Origin: Hermatobates lingyangjiaoensis
Lineage: Eukaryota > Arthropoda > Insecta > Hemiptera > Hermatobatidae
NCBI GenBank assembly: GCA_026182355.1
Contig: JAPFBL010001928.1
Coordinates: forward strand, 7,193,501 to 7,257,500
Direction of reading: 5' to 3'
Length of the DNA stretch: 64,000 nucleotides
Position numbers and translations under genes: made by a program. Shown piece after piece: positions 48,000-59,728 of the stretch (its first letter is position 1; the number at the start of each line of letters is the position of its first letter). The notes beneath the pieces are model-generated. The model saw only the letters and a list, made by a program, of their open reading frames with translations, was not told where the DNA came from and ran no database searches.

Positions 48000-50110
48000 G
48001 CTTTGTGTACGGAGGCAAAGTTTAGGACTTCCAATGTAGAATCAATCTGCATACGTGGTATCACAAAGGGCCCAATGTTCGGCCTAAGTGTGTTCTCTTG
48101 TGGGAAGCCACTGCAACCTGCAGTGTTGGCTACTACTACTACTGTTACAGTTGCTTTTGATTCAAGAGCTTTAGTATTTTTTATAGTCTTTTACTGTTTA
48201 AGCTTAAAATGGAGTTGACAAAACTGTATTCTTTAAATTGAGAGGATGACATCAATTCAGTATTTAATTCGGATTGATTTAACAAAATAGTATTTGATAT
48301 TTTTACTAAAACAACTATTGTAAAGTTTATGATGGACTGTTTTTCCTGTATTTTGAAGTAATAACAATAAGAAACTAGATTAAGAAAACAAGGAAAGGAA
48401 CAATATAATGGGTAGACTTAAATATTTTGACAGCATCATCTTGGGTGGGGAAAGTTGAGTCCATGCGGAAGTGAGTGACAGCCCAGATTAACATCTCTTT
48501 GCCTTGAACCATTCCTTACTTACTATAAGTTAAGTGTAGTGATCATGAAAATATTCCATCTCAAGGTTTTGACAGATTTACATGTTTTGATGTCTCCAAA
48601 CTGCTTTCAATCGAGAGCGCTTGGAACGTCTTGCGATGAATGGAATAACTATTGAAAATGACTAGTATGTATAATATAAATTACTTATTATTATTTTGTT
48701 GTATTTTAAATTTTTGAAAATAACTTTTCATTTTTTTCAAATTTCAAAAAATTGTGGTTATTGATTATTGATAAACCTTCTTTTGGGATCCTTTGTCAAA
48801 GAATAGTTATGTTCGTTTATGACTTTGCTTTAATATTATTAATGGTTGACAGTCAAACAGGAAATTGCTTTCCTAGATTTAGAAGAGGTGATTTGTTGGG
48901 CGGGGGAGTTACTTCTATTCCCGCCACTTTTAACCGACTACAGACTATATCCTATAACCTTCCCTCTTTGTGGACCTCTAAATCACTCACAACAATTATT
49001 ATTATAAATATGATTCGCCTTTATAGTTTTTAGAATTTTATTATACTTACACATCATATTAAATCTTTGAAAGTTTAATAAAACAATTGTTTAAACAATT
49101 CTGTTTTACTCGATGATGATAAAATTTTCAAAATGTATCTGTAATAAATAAATCCAACACGTACTCAAAGTTGTTTAGTACGTGTTAATTTGAGTTTCAA
49201 CTTTTTATAACTATATTGCCTTTTGCAATATTCAGAATTTTCTATTATACCAAATTATAGTATTGGTAATATTAACATACTAATTTCAGGTATATATTTT
49301 TAGAAATTTCATTTTTCTATAGTCAGTAGTTGAATCAATTTTTTTTTTCTGCAAAAAGCTTGCAGAATCAATCATAAGTCAAAATTTTTACATTTCATTG
49401 CAAAACAAAACTTTCTTGTTATTGAAAAATACTGCAGTTATCCTTTAAGGAGGTATTTACCATTAGTTTCTTCTATTAAACCTGTAATAAAGTGTAGTTT
49501 GTCATAAATTGCAATAATTCGTGTAATTATTACAAAAAGAATTTGTCATCAAGAATTTTTTTTGTTAAAAAACTAATCCAGAAATTCATATTTGTTTCAT
49601 AGCATATCAAGTTGTCCTAATTCAAAGATATATACTTTAAACAGAGTATAATAAAACTTTATTTAGTCTTACTCGATAAAAGTTGAACTCCTATAAAATT
49701 ACAAAATGTTACAAATTATAACTGTAGGAATTGAATTTATAATTAGAGAGTAGAAAAAAGGTGCATAAAATATGCATGGAAGATAAACTGAGTCAATGCA
49801 ATTATTTAGTAAAATTATAATACAATTATCTATTTATGTATTCTTAATTTCATAATGTAATCAATTTTATTTATGTATTTTTAAAGAAAGTGTATTTTAG
49901 ATTATTTTTGTAAGTTTTATATTAAAAATGTATATGAATTAACACTTCGTTTGTTTGAAAATGGCGGAGCTTCCATATTTTTGTTTGTTGGAAAATAACT
50001 TCCTTTTAACATTTGATACCGGTAAAGTGTATTGAATATTGCATGGAATAAATTTGAAAGTATATGTAAAGAGTAGTGATGAAATGTAATCTGTTTTGAT
50101 ATAATGAAAT
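48000..50110. other. AT-rich intronic DNA
   Basis: Nothing recognised except a 10-bp perfect hairpin around 49158-49188 (AACACGTACT and AGTACGTGTT). Several antisense frames around 49917-50293 overlap the end of the intron and exon 5 and look spurious. Confidence 0.4.
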
Positions 50111-50136
50111 GTAATGTGATTGATATTTGATTACAG

Positions 50137-50296
50137 TTAAAAGTGAGAATGCCTTCGCTACAAATACATTGGGAAGTAAGAGCAGTGCGAAGAGTTGGCT
50201 GGGTGTGGTTGAAGGCGAAACCAGCTCCCTGAAGCCCACTATAGAGGAAAAGATACAAAAGAAACTAGACTGCAAGGGTGGGCCTACTGTCAAAAG
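50137..50296 (+). CDS. Exon 5: charged helical segment
   Basis: It completes Val891 and encodes residues 892-943 plus two bases of Arg944. The peptide KSENAFATNTLGSKSSAKSW, then LGVVEGETSSLKPTIEEKIQ and KKLDCKGGPTVKR, is compositionally normal, unlike the Gln-rich exons, with a Lys/Glu-rich helix. The acceptor is TTGATTACAG and the donor AAAAG followed by GTATAT, phase 2. The frame agrees with exon 4 before it and exon 6 after it, which is the main support. The short length and the weak donor lower confidence. Confidence 0.75.
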
Positions 50297-50419
50297 GTAT
50301 ATCTCATTGAGACGCTCCTTTGCATGGTCTCTCTTTACATGTGCCCCCTAACACTAACAATGCTTTTATCAAAATCTTTCCATTCGCCTCATTTAACTTC
50401 GTTATAGTTTTAATATAGC

Positions 50420-50490
50420 AGATTTTAATAAGCTTACTCAATGACGTAGCAACCCCCCACCCTCGGCTGGCAATAATAATCCGTTAACCT
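50420..50490. repeat. CCCCCCACCCTCGGCT repeat fragment
   Basis: GACGTAGC-CCCCCCACCCTCGGCT resembles 51226-51265 (CCCCCCACCCCCCTCGGCTA, TGCCACTGAGC). It reads as a small dispersed repeat of unknown class. Confidence 0.35.
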
Positions 50491-50600
50491 TCAAAATTCC
50501 AGAAAGTCCTCAAAATATTTATTTTCATGGAATTAAAATCAAGGATCTAATTTTAGACTGCCGTTATTAGTCCCAGACTTTCATCTTATTACAATATTCG

Positions 50601-50640
<40 letters not shown>
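50601..50640. repeat. (TA)n microsatellite
   Basis: About 40 bp of TA before an F2 palindrome. Confidence 0.95.
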
Positions 50641-50642
<2 letters not shown>

Positions 50643-50648
50643 TATAAA

Positions 50649-50847
50649 AAGATTTCACATAAACATGTGAAACAACAATCAATGATCAAACCACAATAAG
50701 AAATGGGAAAACAAGACTAAGATCTTTCAACCGTAACAAGCGGTCTTCGTCAGAGTCAAAAACCCAACTGAGCAGTTGGGTTTTTGACTCTGACGAAGAC
50801 CGCTTGTTACGGTTGAAAGATCTTAGTCTTGTTTTCCCATTTCTTAT
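50649..50847. mobile_element. F2 palindromic element, best-preserved copy
   Basis: Minus- and plus-sense arms are almost identical. In the plus arm: GACT 50786-50789, CTGACGA 50790-50796, extra A 50797, GACCG 50798-50802 pairing with CGGTT 50810-50814, GAA 50815-50817, palindrome AGATCT 50818-50823, T 50824, then AGTC 50825-50828, the exact complement of GACT. Confidence 0.88.
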
Positions 50848-51624
50848 ATATATACATAGTATATAGTCATCATCAAAGAAAACCAACAAAATTTTTCAAA
50901 ACAAAAAATCATATAAAATAAAATCATAAAAAAAATGGTTAAATTAAATCACTTGACTAAAGAAACAAATATAATAAACTTTCAACTCCTTTTAATAAAA
51001 AATAGTTTTAAAAAATTTAAAATAAATTTATTTTTAATTTGTAAAATATTACAGTTGAAAAATCCGTTTAAAAAACAGTACTATACACATAAAAAATAAA
51101 AAGAATTACGACCTTAAAAACTCATTTTGGTGTAAAATTTCCGATGTTTTGTTAGCTTTTTTTATTTTAATTTTTTTCCTTTTTTCTATTTTTACCCCAT
51201 CAAAATGTCGCCTTATGGACTGGGGCGGAGCCCCCCCACCCCCCTCGGCTATGCCACTGAGCTTACCACTGTCGAATTACAATGAAATACTCTACAGTTA
51301 TCTGAAACACCACAGAACTTTTGTCATTGTTTATTTGATTCAATAGTCACTTGTTTTTTATTGTTTGATTTTATACACCGTGATATGGTCGAGATGGGTA
51401 TTTGTGATATAACAGAGGAAAAGCTTGCAGGTCAGTACCTAAAGAAATCCAAGTTTGTTTCGGTTTGTCGTCGACCGTCCCTTACGATAGCACTCTTAAT
51501 ATCAAATGTCCAAGGTCATTCATTATCTTGTTTTTCCTGTCCTCTTCTTTATTCTACAAATTTGATGGAAGCCAATAATCGGGGATCATTAATGAAAGTT
51601 ACCATACAAATCTATTTATTTAAA

Positions 51625-51780
51625 ACTACGTATTTTGAACCCATAATGTTCTTCTTCAGGTTTCATCAATAGTTTTGGGGCAGTAAATCTTTTACCCAAC
51701 TGTTGATGTACCTTGATGAAGGGCATCTTGTTTGAAACGTATCGATTTTATTAAACATTTGTGTATGGAGAGGTTTTTTT
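51625..51780. repeat. Degenerate F1 pair
   Basis: A minus-sense remnant (51625-51665, ending CTTCTTCAGGTT) faces a plus-sense remnant (51706-51780, GATGAAGG, GAAACGTATCGA, TGTATGGAGAGG). The hairpins are eroded. Confidence 0.5.
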
Positions 51781-51954
51781 GCATTTTTTACCAAAATTTT
51801 ACAAACTGATTACACTTTCTTTGAATATATCTTCTATTTAGAACATTTTTTTTAGATTAAAGATGTTCAGATTACTTCCAAAAGTAAATATCACGGGCCT
51901 CTGGTTTATTGAATTACACATAAGTCCATAATAATATTATATATTCATTGTAGG

Positions 51955-52230
51955 GTAAAAAGCTAATGGAATGGTCTCCACATATAAAAATTTAATCGTA
52001 TAAACAACGCGTTTCGAACACGGCATTAACTAAAAAATACAATGACACCAGAGAGTTATCTATAGTACCTATTTTACTTATAGTACCTATAGTACTTATT
52101 TTAGTTAATGCCTGAGGAAGAACACTATGTGTTCGAAACGCGTTGTTTATAGGATTAAATTTTTATATGTGGAGACCATTCCATTAGCTTTTTACTCTAC
52201 AATGAGTAAATACCACATAATAACTGATTG
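51955..52230. mobile_element. F1 foldback pair
   Basis: The minus-sense arm (51955-52080) and plus-sense arm (52095-52230) are inverted. The plus arm keeps CTGAGGA 52112-52118, A, GAACAC 52120-52125 with GTGTTC 52129-52134, GAA, ACGCGT 52138-52143, T, GTTT. In the minus arm 16 bp are missing, which removes CTGAGGA and half of the hairpin but leaves the rest. Confidence 0.8.
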
Positions 52231-52449
52231 CACCACGTTAGAATATTATATATTACCTTCAGTTAACTATTTTTCATTATTTTGTTTAATACATTATATT
52301 AATTCATGCCACTTTAGGATCGCGTCACGAGTACTCCAAGTACGGATTGTTATTACGGATGTCATTTATGAAAAGGGACCAAAGCAGATCTTTTTACAAA
52401 GTAAGGTCAATTCAACGTGTTGTTTTGTCCTTTGTGGTTCGAGTTGATT

Positions 52450-54200
52450 GTCACCATGGTTTAAATTCTTTTCGTGTATATTTGTTCATTATAGAAAGTA
52501 TTAATAAAATTTAAGAAGTTATTATATTGACGATAATGAGAAGTAAAGTACAATAAGGTCAGACGAGTCATTCATGTTTTTATAATTTGCAGAGGGGATA
52601 ATTAAAACTAAAACGCAAACAACAGCTGGTTCAAAGATATTTTTGGATTCCCTATAGTAAATACTAAACAAAAACCTCGACACTTTCTTGTAGTGGTATA
52701 TCTCTGATTTTGCACGGGCCATTCATACCATTTCTTGCATCTAATATACACAAAGCAAGTATTAACCGCTTGAGACATTCTAAAGAGAAACTAGGGCCTT
52801 TCTATAAATTACGGTAAAAGTATGATGAGAGCTCGATTTGAAAAGCGAGATGAGAATAAGACTGTCGTCATGTAGTACTGTCTCATTGCTTTACTAACTT
52901 CATTCGTTTCATCTGTAATTAGCATATCGAAAAAGTTTGTTTTCTTCAAACACAATTTCTTCTATTATGGGAATGAGTTTTATCTTGCGTAAAATCAGCT
53001 TTCCAAACTTGCAGTTTTTCGAAGAGAAAATAAAACAGTATACCCTGTCTATAGACTATACAGTAGAAATGGTTTTATTAATAATATACTATTGAATGAG
53101 TATACCAGTGGCTTCACTTATTTTCGACTTAAGTTATAACGATCAATTAAACATTTTTAAATAAACTTACTACTTTTTTACTTTTCTTTTTTCTGTATTA
53201 TAAGTAAGTTGTAGTTGCCATGAAAAAAAAACCGAGTTTGATGGATCCACTCCCCTTGATGTCGTCCTTCAGTCCGTTTTTGATATTTTCCCCTTTGATG
53301 TATCTTTGTGCTTGTGTCTCAAAACACTACAAGTCGCACTATTTGATGGACCTTCATGAATTTTGACAGATGTATAATAGGCCTCGGTGTCGAATAGAAC
53401 CCCTGTTGTTTTTAAACGTCTCTTTTCCTGGTTCAGTGGTGGGTTATGTGTGCCAAACATAGCACGCCAGTGGCTTGTTTCTTGCACGCAAAGTCCACTC
53501 TTGTAAATTCTCCATTTAACGACTTTTTCTCAACATCGACTTCTTACTTCTCAGATAAATACCTACTAAGTAGGTGCATCTCAGATAAAGAAATTACAAT
53601 ACTATAGACTGATAATTCTAAAATAATAATAATAAATAAAATAATAAATGAATTATTTTAATAATTTGATAGATAAACGAATTCGTGTCATAAAATGTTT
53701 AATAATATATTGTAAATCTTCCAAAATTGTACATTATTAGAAGATTATAAAATTACAATTACGGACTATTTACAAATGTTCTTTATATCATTACGATGGT
53801 ACAACTTTGATAGATAATATATTGATTTTTTTTGTAAATATTTAGAATTATCATTTAATTAATCTAAGATTTGATTTAATTGTTGTACTAATTAATTAAC
53901 TGTTGTAAACGATTAATAGACCACATTACAAAAAAATGTAGTAAACATGTAAATTCCGACAACTTTTAAAAGAAATAGGTTGATTGTTTATTTTTATTAA
54001 TTTTTAATATATCGACTAATTAATTTAAGGTATATATTGATTACATATGTTTTATTTTTAATAAATTGTTTAAACATTTCTTTGTATATTAAATTAATGT
54101 TTCTATAAGAATCACTGATAGAAGAGGACTATTTTAAAATGAGATAATTTAGATGGCATTGATTAGAGTGATAGTAAAGCATAGTCACTCCTCGACCATA
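52450..54200. other. AT-rich intronic DNA, nothing recognised
   Basis: No repeat that I can place and no exon-like open frame with splice borders. The stretch 53600-54100 is extremely AT-rich. Confidence 0.4.
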
Positions 54201-54204
54201 GAGG

Positions 54205-54335
54205 ATTGAGTAATGAAAGAAAGTGTTCGAAACGCGTTTTTAGTTTTCATATTGAACTTTTTTATGTGGAGACGAAATTTTTGAAATCTTCCAAAATGAG
54301 TAAATAGCTCACTATAACAGATTGCACAATAATGA
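54205..54335 (+). repeat. F1 repeat, 3' part
   Basis: GTGTTCGAAACGCGTT with the TGTGGAGACGAAATTTTTGA tail and a GAGTAAATAGCTCACTATAA block. The CTGAAGA half is mutated. Confidence 0.6.
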
Positions 54336-55004
54336 AAAAATGTGAATATTTAACACAGTAAGAAGTTGTCATAAACCCAGGAAATAGGACAAGTAAATTC
54401 CTGAACGTAATGATTTTTTTCAGAGTTCGTCTGAACCTCTACCTCGTCTTCTATTAAGGACACTGTTGAAATGCAGTTTTAGAGCGGTGCTTAATATAGA
54501 TCAATCGATCTGTCTTTGGATTATAGTTTTGATTTGTAGTTATCGTTGCTTTAATTTCTTATAAAAATAACTATGTTATAATGATGTCTTTCTGAAAATG
54601 ATTAATAATAATGCTGTAGAAGGTATTGATGGGTTGAAGAGGATTTTTGATGTTCCCGGCTCCCGCATTGACTAGTCGCTTTAATTACCTCCAGTCGGGC
54701 TATAGTTTCTTCATTTTCCTAGAATCCTAATGACTCCTTTAAAGCATTTTCCTTCATTCTTCCTCTTCTCCTCTTCTCCAAGTGTTCAAATCAATCTTGT
54801 GTGTTTCTCTTATTTCTCTCTGGTTGGTTCACTTTGGTTCCTTTTCTCTCTCTCAATGTATTTCCCTATGTATTTCTTCTCTTTCATTTTTCATTATTTC
54901 AGCAGTTTAAACGTTGTCTCCAAAAAATCACTTTTTTCTAGAATGGGAAATAATTATGTCCTGTTAAAATCATTATTTAGGTATTACAGATATTGGGGAA
55001 TTTC

Positions 55005-55235
55005 AAAAAATACGTCTGCACACAAAAAAGTTTAATATGAAAATTAGCAAACTTTTGAACATTTAGTGATCTTCATCAGGTTTACATCTGTATTCTTGAG
55101 AGTCAATCTACGGGAGTGACTTAGGAAGGACTACTGACTCCCCTTTTCTTTTTTCTTTTTTTGTGAGTGGAGACGATATTTTTGAAATCCCCCGATATGT
55201 GTAAATACCACACTATAACAGATTGCAAAAGTAAT
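55005..55235. repeat. F1 foldback pair, eroded
   Basis: A minus-sense arm (55005-55085; TTCATCAGGTTTACATCTG) and a plus-sense tail (55160-55235; GTGGAGACGATATTTTTGAA) carry the same family ends as at 4185-4250. The plus-sense core is deleted. Confidence 0.6.
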
Positions 55236-55295
55236 GAATATTACAGATACCCTTATGAAGGGTATGACTCATCATAATACATCACTCACTCTGTC

Positions 55296-55345
55296 TGTCG
55301 CTCTCTCTCTCTCTCTATCTCTATCTCTATCTCTATCTCTATCTC
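55296..55345. repeat. (CT)n / (TATCTC)n microsatellite
   Basis: A CT run passes into five or so TATCTC repeats. Confidence 0.9.
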
Positions 55346-55634
55346 GTTGGTAACTATTACCTTCTTATCATTGCGAACTTGTTTATCGTATTGCTAAATG
55401 TTTAGCTCTAGTGACTTTAAGGCGGACTTCAGCTCATCACAGCCGTTGAGTCAGTCTTGATTGACCTTTCAAGACATCAACTACTCTTCTTCATGTCTAC
55501 TTATAAGGCACTTTGACAAATTTTTACCTCGAAAAGGGGTTGAAACTTTATTTTTCTATTGAATCTGTGGTGGTTCTTTAACTGTAGAGTTACGCCTGTT
55601 TTATTGTGACATTCATGCGTATATATATATATAT

Positions 55635-55920
55635 CACTTAATAAAACGAAACACACTTCAAACAAATCAAAATTCAAGAAGAGTAACACACAGAGTAAGG
55701 AAACATACTTACAGACACAAATTTTCGGTTAATCCGTCTTCAGGTGAAAAGAAAAAGGGAAACCAAGCACGTTGTAGACGCAACGGCAAGTAAAAAGTTG
55801 TAGTAACAACGGCAAGGTTACTTGCCGAAATTTTGAGGTTACCCCCAAGGTTACCCGAAAATTTGAGTCTGTAAGACTGTTTCCTTACTCTATGTGTTAC
55901 TCTTCTTGAATTTTGAAATC

Positions 55921-55953
<33 letters not shown>
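55635..55953. mobile_element. F3 foldback element plus TA run
   Basis: Left arm CACACAGAGTAAGGAAACAT with right arm ATGTGTTACTC and AGACTGTTTCCTTACTC. The minus-sense core reads CAC, CTGAAGA, C, GGAT/AACC-like hairpin, GAA, AATT, T, GTG. CAC/GTG replaces CTC/GAG of other copies with pairing kept. A TA run follows at 55923-55953. Confidence 0.75.
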
Positions 55954-55957
<4 letters not shown>

Positions 55958-56007
55958 CTTGATAAACAGACGATCCAAACTGTTATATATAGATATATAT
56001 ATATATT

Positions 56008-56115
56008 CAATAATCAAACCACAATAAGAAATAGGAAAACAAGACTAAGATCTTTCAACCGTAACAAGCAGTCTTCGTCAGAGTCAAAAACCCAACTGAC
56101 CCGTTGGGTTTTTTG
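56008..56115 (-). repeat. F2 element, single arm
   Basis: AATCAAACCACAATAAG, AAGATCTTTCAACCGTAAC, CAGTCTTCGTCAGAG and a CCGTTGGGTTTTTTGGG joint start. The second arm is lost. Confidence 0.75.
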
Positions 56116-56119
56116 GGTT

Positions 56120-57200
56120 TTTATATCACATACACTCACATGTGTGTATGTGAGTACTGTTTGAACTGCACATGACCACCGTACACATTCAGCGTTTTTT
56201 CTCTCTGATACTGTTCATTGCCCGAGCAGAACACCTCTGTTAGTTTTAATTATATATAAAGAATACCTATGTGTGCGCCTTCTTGTTAATTATGGTATAC
56301 CCCTCTTAAAGATCGTTGCATGCAATAGAAAGTGAGTCATTCTAATTACCATAATGATAATTCCATGCCCCTTATTTCCTAATAGTGATTTCTTAGCGAC
56401 TTTTTCCACTATTTTTATGTTTGTATTTCACGTATAATTGCATGCTCAATGTGTTTTTTTTGTCTTACTTATTACATTAGTGTATAGGTAGCCTGGGTCG
56501 TTGAATTGCAAAGTAGTATTAAATAATTCAGGATGCGAGTGGTGGATATTTTTACGAATATATAATGTGTGTATATATGTTAATGTCGGACTGTGTTTTT
56601 GTAATAATCACAAATTACACTTGTAACAAATCATTTTGTTTTAATTAAATGAACTATGATTGGCAAGCTTCCTACTTGTTATCATTATGCAAAAAACAGT
56701 AAGGAGAGAATATATAGGAAACCATACAATGCTACATCTACAAACAACTTTTCTTTTAAACATTAGTGAAGGGTACAGTGAAATGAATGTTAGAAAAGGA
56801 AAAGTAAAAATCAACACATTTTTCTTAAATATTCTCTTAGTTTTCAAACAATGTAATGTTTGAAAAAGTTTTGAAAACTAAGAATAAGTTTTTTAAATTT
56901 AATAGAAATATAAGTTATTAGAACTACTAACCGTTTGTTAGTAGTGACTGATTTAATTGTAACATTCTTTAGTGTTTCTAAAAAGGTGTAGCTGTAATTC
57001 AGTTTGGTTTCCTGTTGTTTTTCTTATTATTGTTTTTACAGGATGAAAATGTTTATCTCCAGGTCGAAAGCTAGCCAATAGTAATTTAATTAAATCATAA
57101 GAACTGATTTGTTAAGAAGTTTAAGTAAATATTGATATAACCTCTGGAGCACTGATTTTTAAACTTCAAAGATGGGTTTCTTAAAGATTTTTAGTCTAAA
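56120..57200. other. AT-rich intronic DNA
   Basis: Two overlapping antisense frames near 56641-56863 lack any domain. Nothing else seen. Confidence 0.35.
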
Positions 57201-57214
57201 GAAATTACACTCCT

Positions 57215-57300
57215 GTTTATACGCCGACGTTTCGCCAAAAATTAATTGGCATTTTCAAAGGTAAAAACAATTTATTAACGATATAAGTAGTGTAAAAAAA
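57215..57300 (-). repeat. F6 fragment
   Basis: In minus sense: TTTGAAAA (mutated CTGAAGA box), T, a GCCA/TGGC hairpin with a long loop, GAA, ACGT, C, GGCG. It has the same order of parts as F6 at 63.2-63.4 kb. Confidence 0.5.
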
Positions 57301-57559
57301 TACATCTACGGAATATCAGCCAAGAGAAAACAAAAAACCAAAACATACAATAAAAATAAAACCAGAAAAGGGCCACAAAATAGACAGTGTTATTGATTTT
57401 TTTAAAGTGCTGTTTACGCACAGTCTAGCTGGTGTAATAAGTGACGTTATTGCTCAATAATCAAAAGCTCATTTAAATTGTTCAGATTCATCAATATTTC
57501 ATCTGCTTATCTCTTCTTTCTTATTTAATTCGAAATTTCTAACTTTCTTTAACAGCTGT

Positions 57560-57729
57560 TACCTCAACTGCGTTGAGTTTCAGTTTGCTTCTCAACGCTA
57601 AAACTACGTACTTCTTCCTTATGACGACAGATGTCGAAATATCAGAGTGAGTTCTGTAGTGACTTTCTCTGTTCTTTTCTATCTGTAAATGTGTTTGTTG
57701 TCCATTCGGACCTTTCATTTTATTCGAAG

Positions 57730-57757
<28 letters not shown>
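57560..57757 (+). repeat. F4 arm and TA run
   Basis: CTTATGA (57618-57624, one change from CTGATGA), C, GACA/TGTC hairpin (57626-57635), GAA, ATAT (57639-57642), C, AGAG. The tail ends in TTCGAAG and a TA run (57730-57757). Confidence 0.6.
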
Positions 57758-57760
<3 letters not shown>

Positions 57761-58469
57761 TATGAATGGTGTATATTTTTTAGGATTTAATGACCATATC
57801 AATAAAAAGAAATTTGAAATGTTAATAAAATTTCCGAACTAGAATGGATTGTTCCCCTCCTCCCCTGACTGATCATTCGTACAGTCATTGAATCGCTGCA
57901 AAAGGCTTTTGAGAGATAATGTATTTACTTGAGCAAATGATGCATGTGTCACACGCTTTGGCAACCTTCGAGTAGTAAACCTTTACGAGGTCAAATCGTT
58001 CTCTTAAAATAGATAAAGCTACTGCTGTGGGTGCCAAATATAACGGTTAACGTGAAAGTAGTAATTGAACTCTTTTATTCAACGGTTTTTTGAACCAGAG
58101 CCATACTTTATGCATTAGTAACCTCAAATAAATTTACTATGAACTTTTTTTTCTAGAGGTTGAGTTATTTATAATATAGCTATTTCTAACTGCAGGAACT
58201 CGTTCTGCAAAAAAAAAAAACTAATTTTGAAAACGCCTAAGTACTTATAATGAAATCAGTTATTAATCAGAAGTGGTTTTCAGAGGCAGTGACTAACTAA
58301 GACTCGGGTGGTGGGTAGGGTTTGTTTTATCCTTGTAAAATTAAACAAGATGATAATGTTAAAATTTGATCGTCATCAATTAGGATCTAGAGTCTAAAGT
58401 ATAACATGACTGCCTAAGCAGCTATTAGTTCATGGTTCTTATACATATATGTTTCACAGTAAATCACAG

Positions 58470-58735
58470 TCACACAACAAAGAAACGAACGCACTTAGTG
58501 TCTCTAATTTTCGGTTGAACCGTCATCAGCAGAGTTAAGATAGGGACACCAAGCGCACCAACAGACCAACTGTTGGTCTCCAACCGTCGCTTCGCAAGTG
58601 CGCTTGGTGTCCCTATCTTAACTTTCCTGATGGCGGTTCAACCGAAAATTGGAGACACTAAGAGTGTTCGTTTCTTTGTTGTGTGATTTATTGTGAAACT
58701 TTTGTTGTCCTTTTGGATCGTTTTCCTGTTTACTA
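58470..58735. mobile_element. F3 foldback element
   Basis: Inverted arms: AACGAACGCACTTAGTGTC with GACACTAAGAGTGTTCG. The plus-sense core has TTTC, CTGATGG, C, GGTT/AACC, GAA, AATT, G, GAGA. The loop repeats GGTGTCCCTATCTTAACT. Confidence 0.75.
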
Positions 58736-58809
58736 TATAAATATGTATAATATATATATATTCTTAAAAGTTGGAAGTAGTCTTTCTTCCAACTTCCTTC
58801 TTCCATCTA

Positions 58810-58920
58810 ATTCTGAAGAGGATGTATGAAGCACCGAAACATGTCAGATATAAATGTGTCAAATATTTGATAATTCTGATGACGGGGTATGGAGCACCGA
58901 AATATGTCAAATATAAATTT
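58810..58920 (+). repeat. Tandem pair of hammerhead-like motifs
   Basis: Two units about 63 bp apart: TTCTGAAGAGGATGTATGAA with GCACCGAAACATGTCAGATA, and TTCTGATGACGGGGTATGGA with GCACCGAAATATGTCAAATA. Each has the CTGANGA, hairpin-like GG/CC, GAAA order, but stem I is not evident. Confidence 0.5.
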
Positions 58921-59064
58921 GAAAAAGTTTATTTTCTTTGATTTGAATAACCTTGAATTGGAAAAAAAGGTTTCGAAGTTTGGAAAAATATTCAACAAGC
59001 TAAGTAAAGTGCACTCGGATATAACATTTTTAAATAAATATATATACATATATATTTCTATATA

Positions 59065-59262
59065 AAAAGGTTTCTCATAAACACGTGAAATAACAATCAA
59101 TGATCAAACCACAATATGAAATGGGAAAACTAGACTAAGATCTTTCAACCGTAACAAGCGGTAACTGAACGTTGGGTTTTTGATTCTAACGAAGACCGCT
59201 TGTTACGGTTGAAAGATCTTAGTCTTGTTTTCCCATTTCATATTGTGGTTTGATCATTGATA
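59065..59262. mobile_element. F2 palindromic element
   Basis: Minus- and plus-sense arms are well preserved near the ends. The first core has a deletion after CAAGCGG; the second has CTAACGA in place of CTGACGA. Confidence 0.8.
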
Positions 59263-59274
59263 TTTATATATATA

Positions 59275-59350
59275 TTAACAGTAATAAATTCTCGACCATG
59301 TGATAGAAATATAACTAAAAAATGATGAATCGGGACGCGGTGAGTTTCTT
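59275..59350 (+). repeat. Fragment shared with the 63.86-kb palindrome
   Basis: CTCGACCATGTGATAGAAAT, AACTAAAAAATGATGAATCG and GGACGCGGTGAG align to the complement of 63880-63950. Unknown family. Confidence 0.5.
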
Positions 59351-59728
59351 CCAATCAAACTCTCATTGTCGACTGTTTGATATTCTTTAAAAACTTTTTC
59401 AAAGGCAAAAGTAGGAATATTTGAAAATAGACAGACTACTGCATATTAAATTACTAAAACAATTTTGGAAGGTTAAACCATTTAAATGACAAATCTTTAG
59501 CTATAGCCGTTGCTGTTTATTAAAAGCTAGAGTCTTAATGTTTGAACGGAAATAATTAAAAATTAACTGGTGGATATATTTGGAATTGGGTTGTTCTAAT
59601 GAAGGGGTTTAGTGAGGATGTGATGTGTGTGTGTGTGTATGTGGTGTGTGTGTGGGCATGTGGCTTGGAGCATGTGTCGCTTGACTGCCAGACTAAAGGG
59701 CTTGTTGGGTGGTGTTGCGCGGCACCAG

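Larger units (their letters stand above)
38471..50136 (+). other. Intron 4 (11.7 kb)
   Basis: It starts GTAAGC and ends TTTGATTACAG. The phase-1 ends match: G plus TT gives Val891. It contains F1-F4 elements and two minisatellites, with no other exon that fits. Confidence 0.75.
50297..59728 (+). other. Intron 5 (9.4 kb)
   Basis: It starts GTATAT and ends CGGCACCAG, phase 2 on both sides. It is filled with F1-F4 and F6 elements and microsatellites. Confidence 0.7.

Noticed and set aside
47970..48218. 82-codon frame after the F4 cluster
   Set aside because: It starts within repeat DNA and has no recognisable product or splice context.
49917..50351. Antisense frames of 95-113 codons over exon 5
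   Set aside because: They cross an intron-exon border with clear plus-strand splice sites and show no domain.
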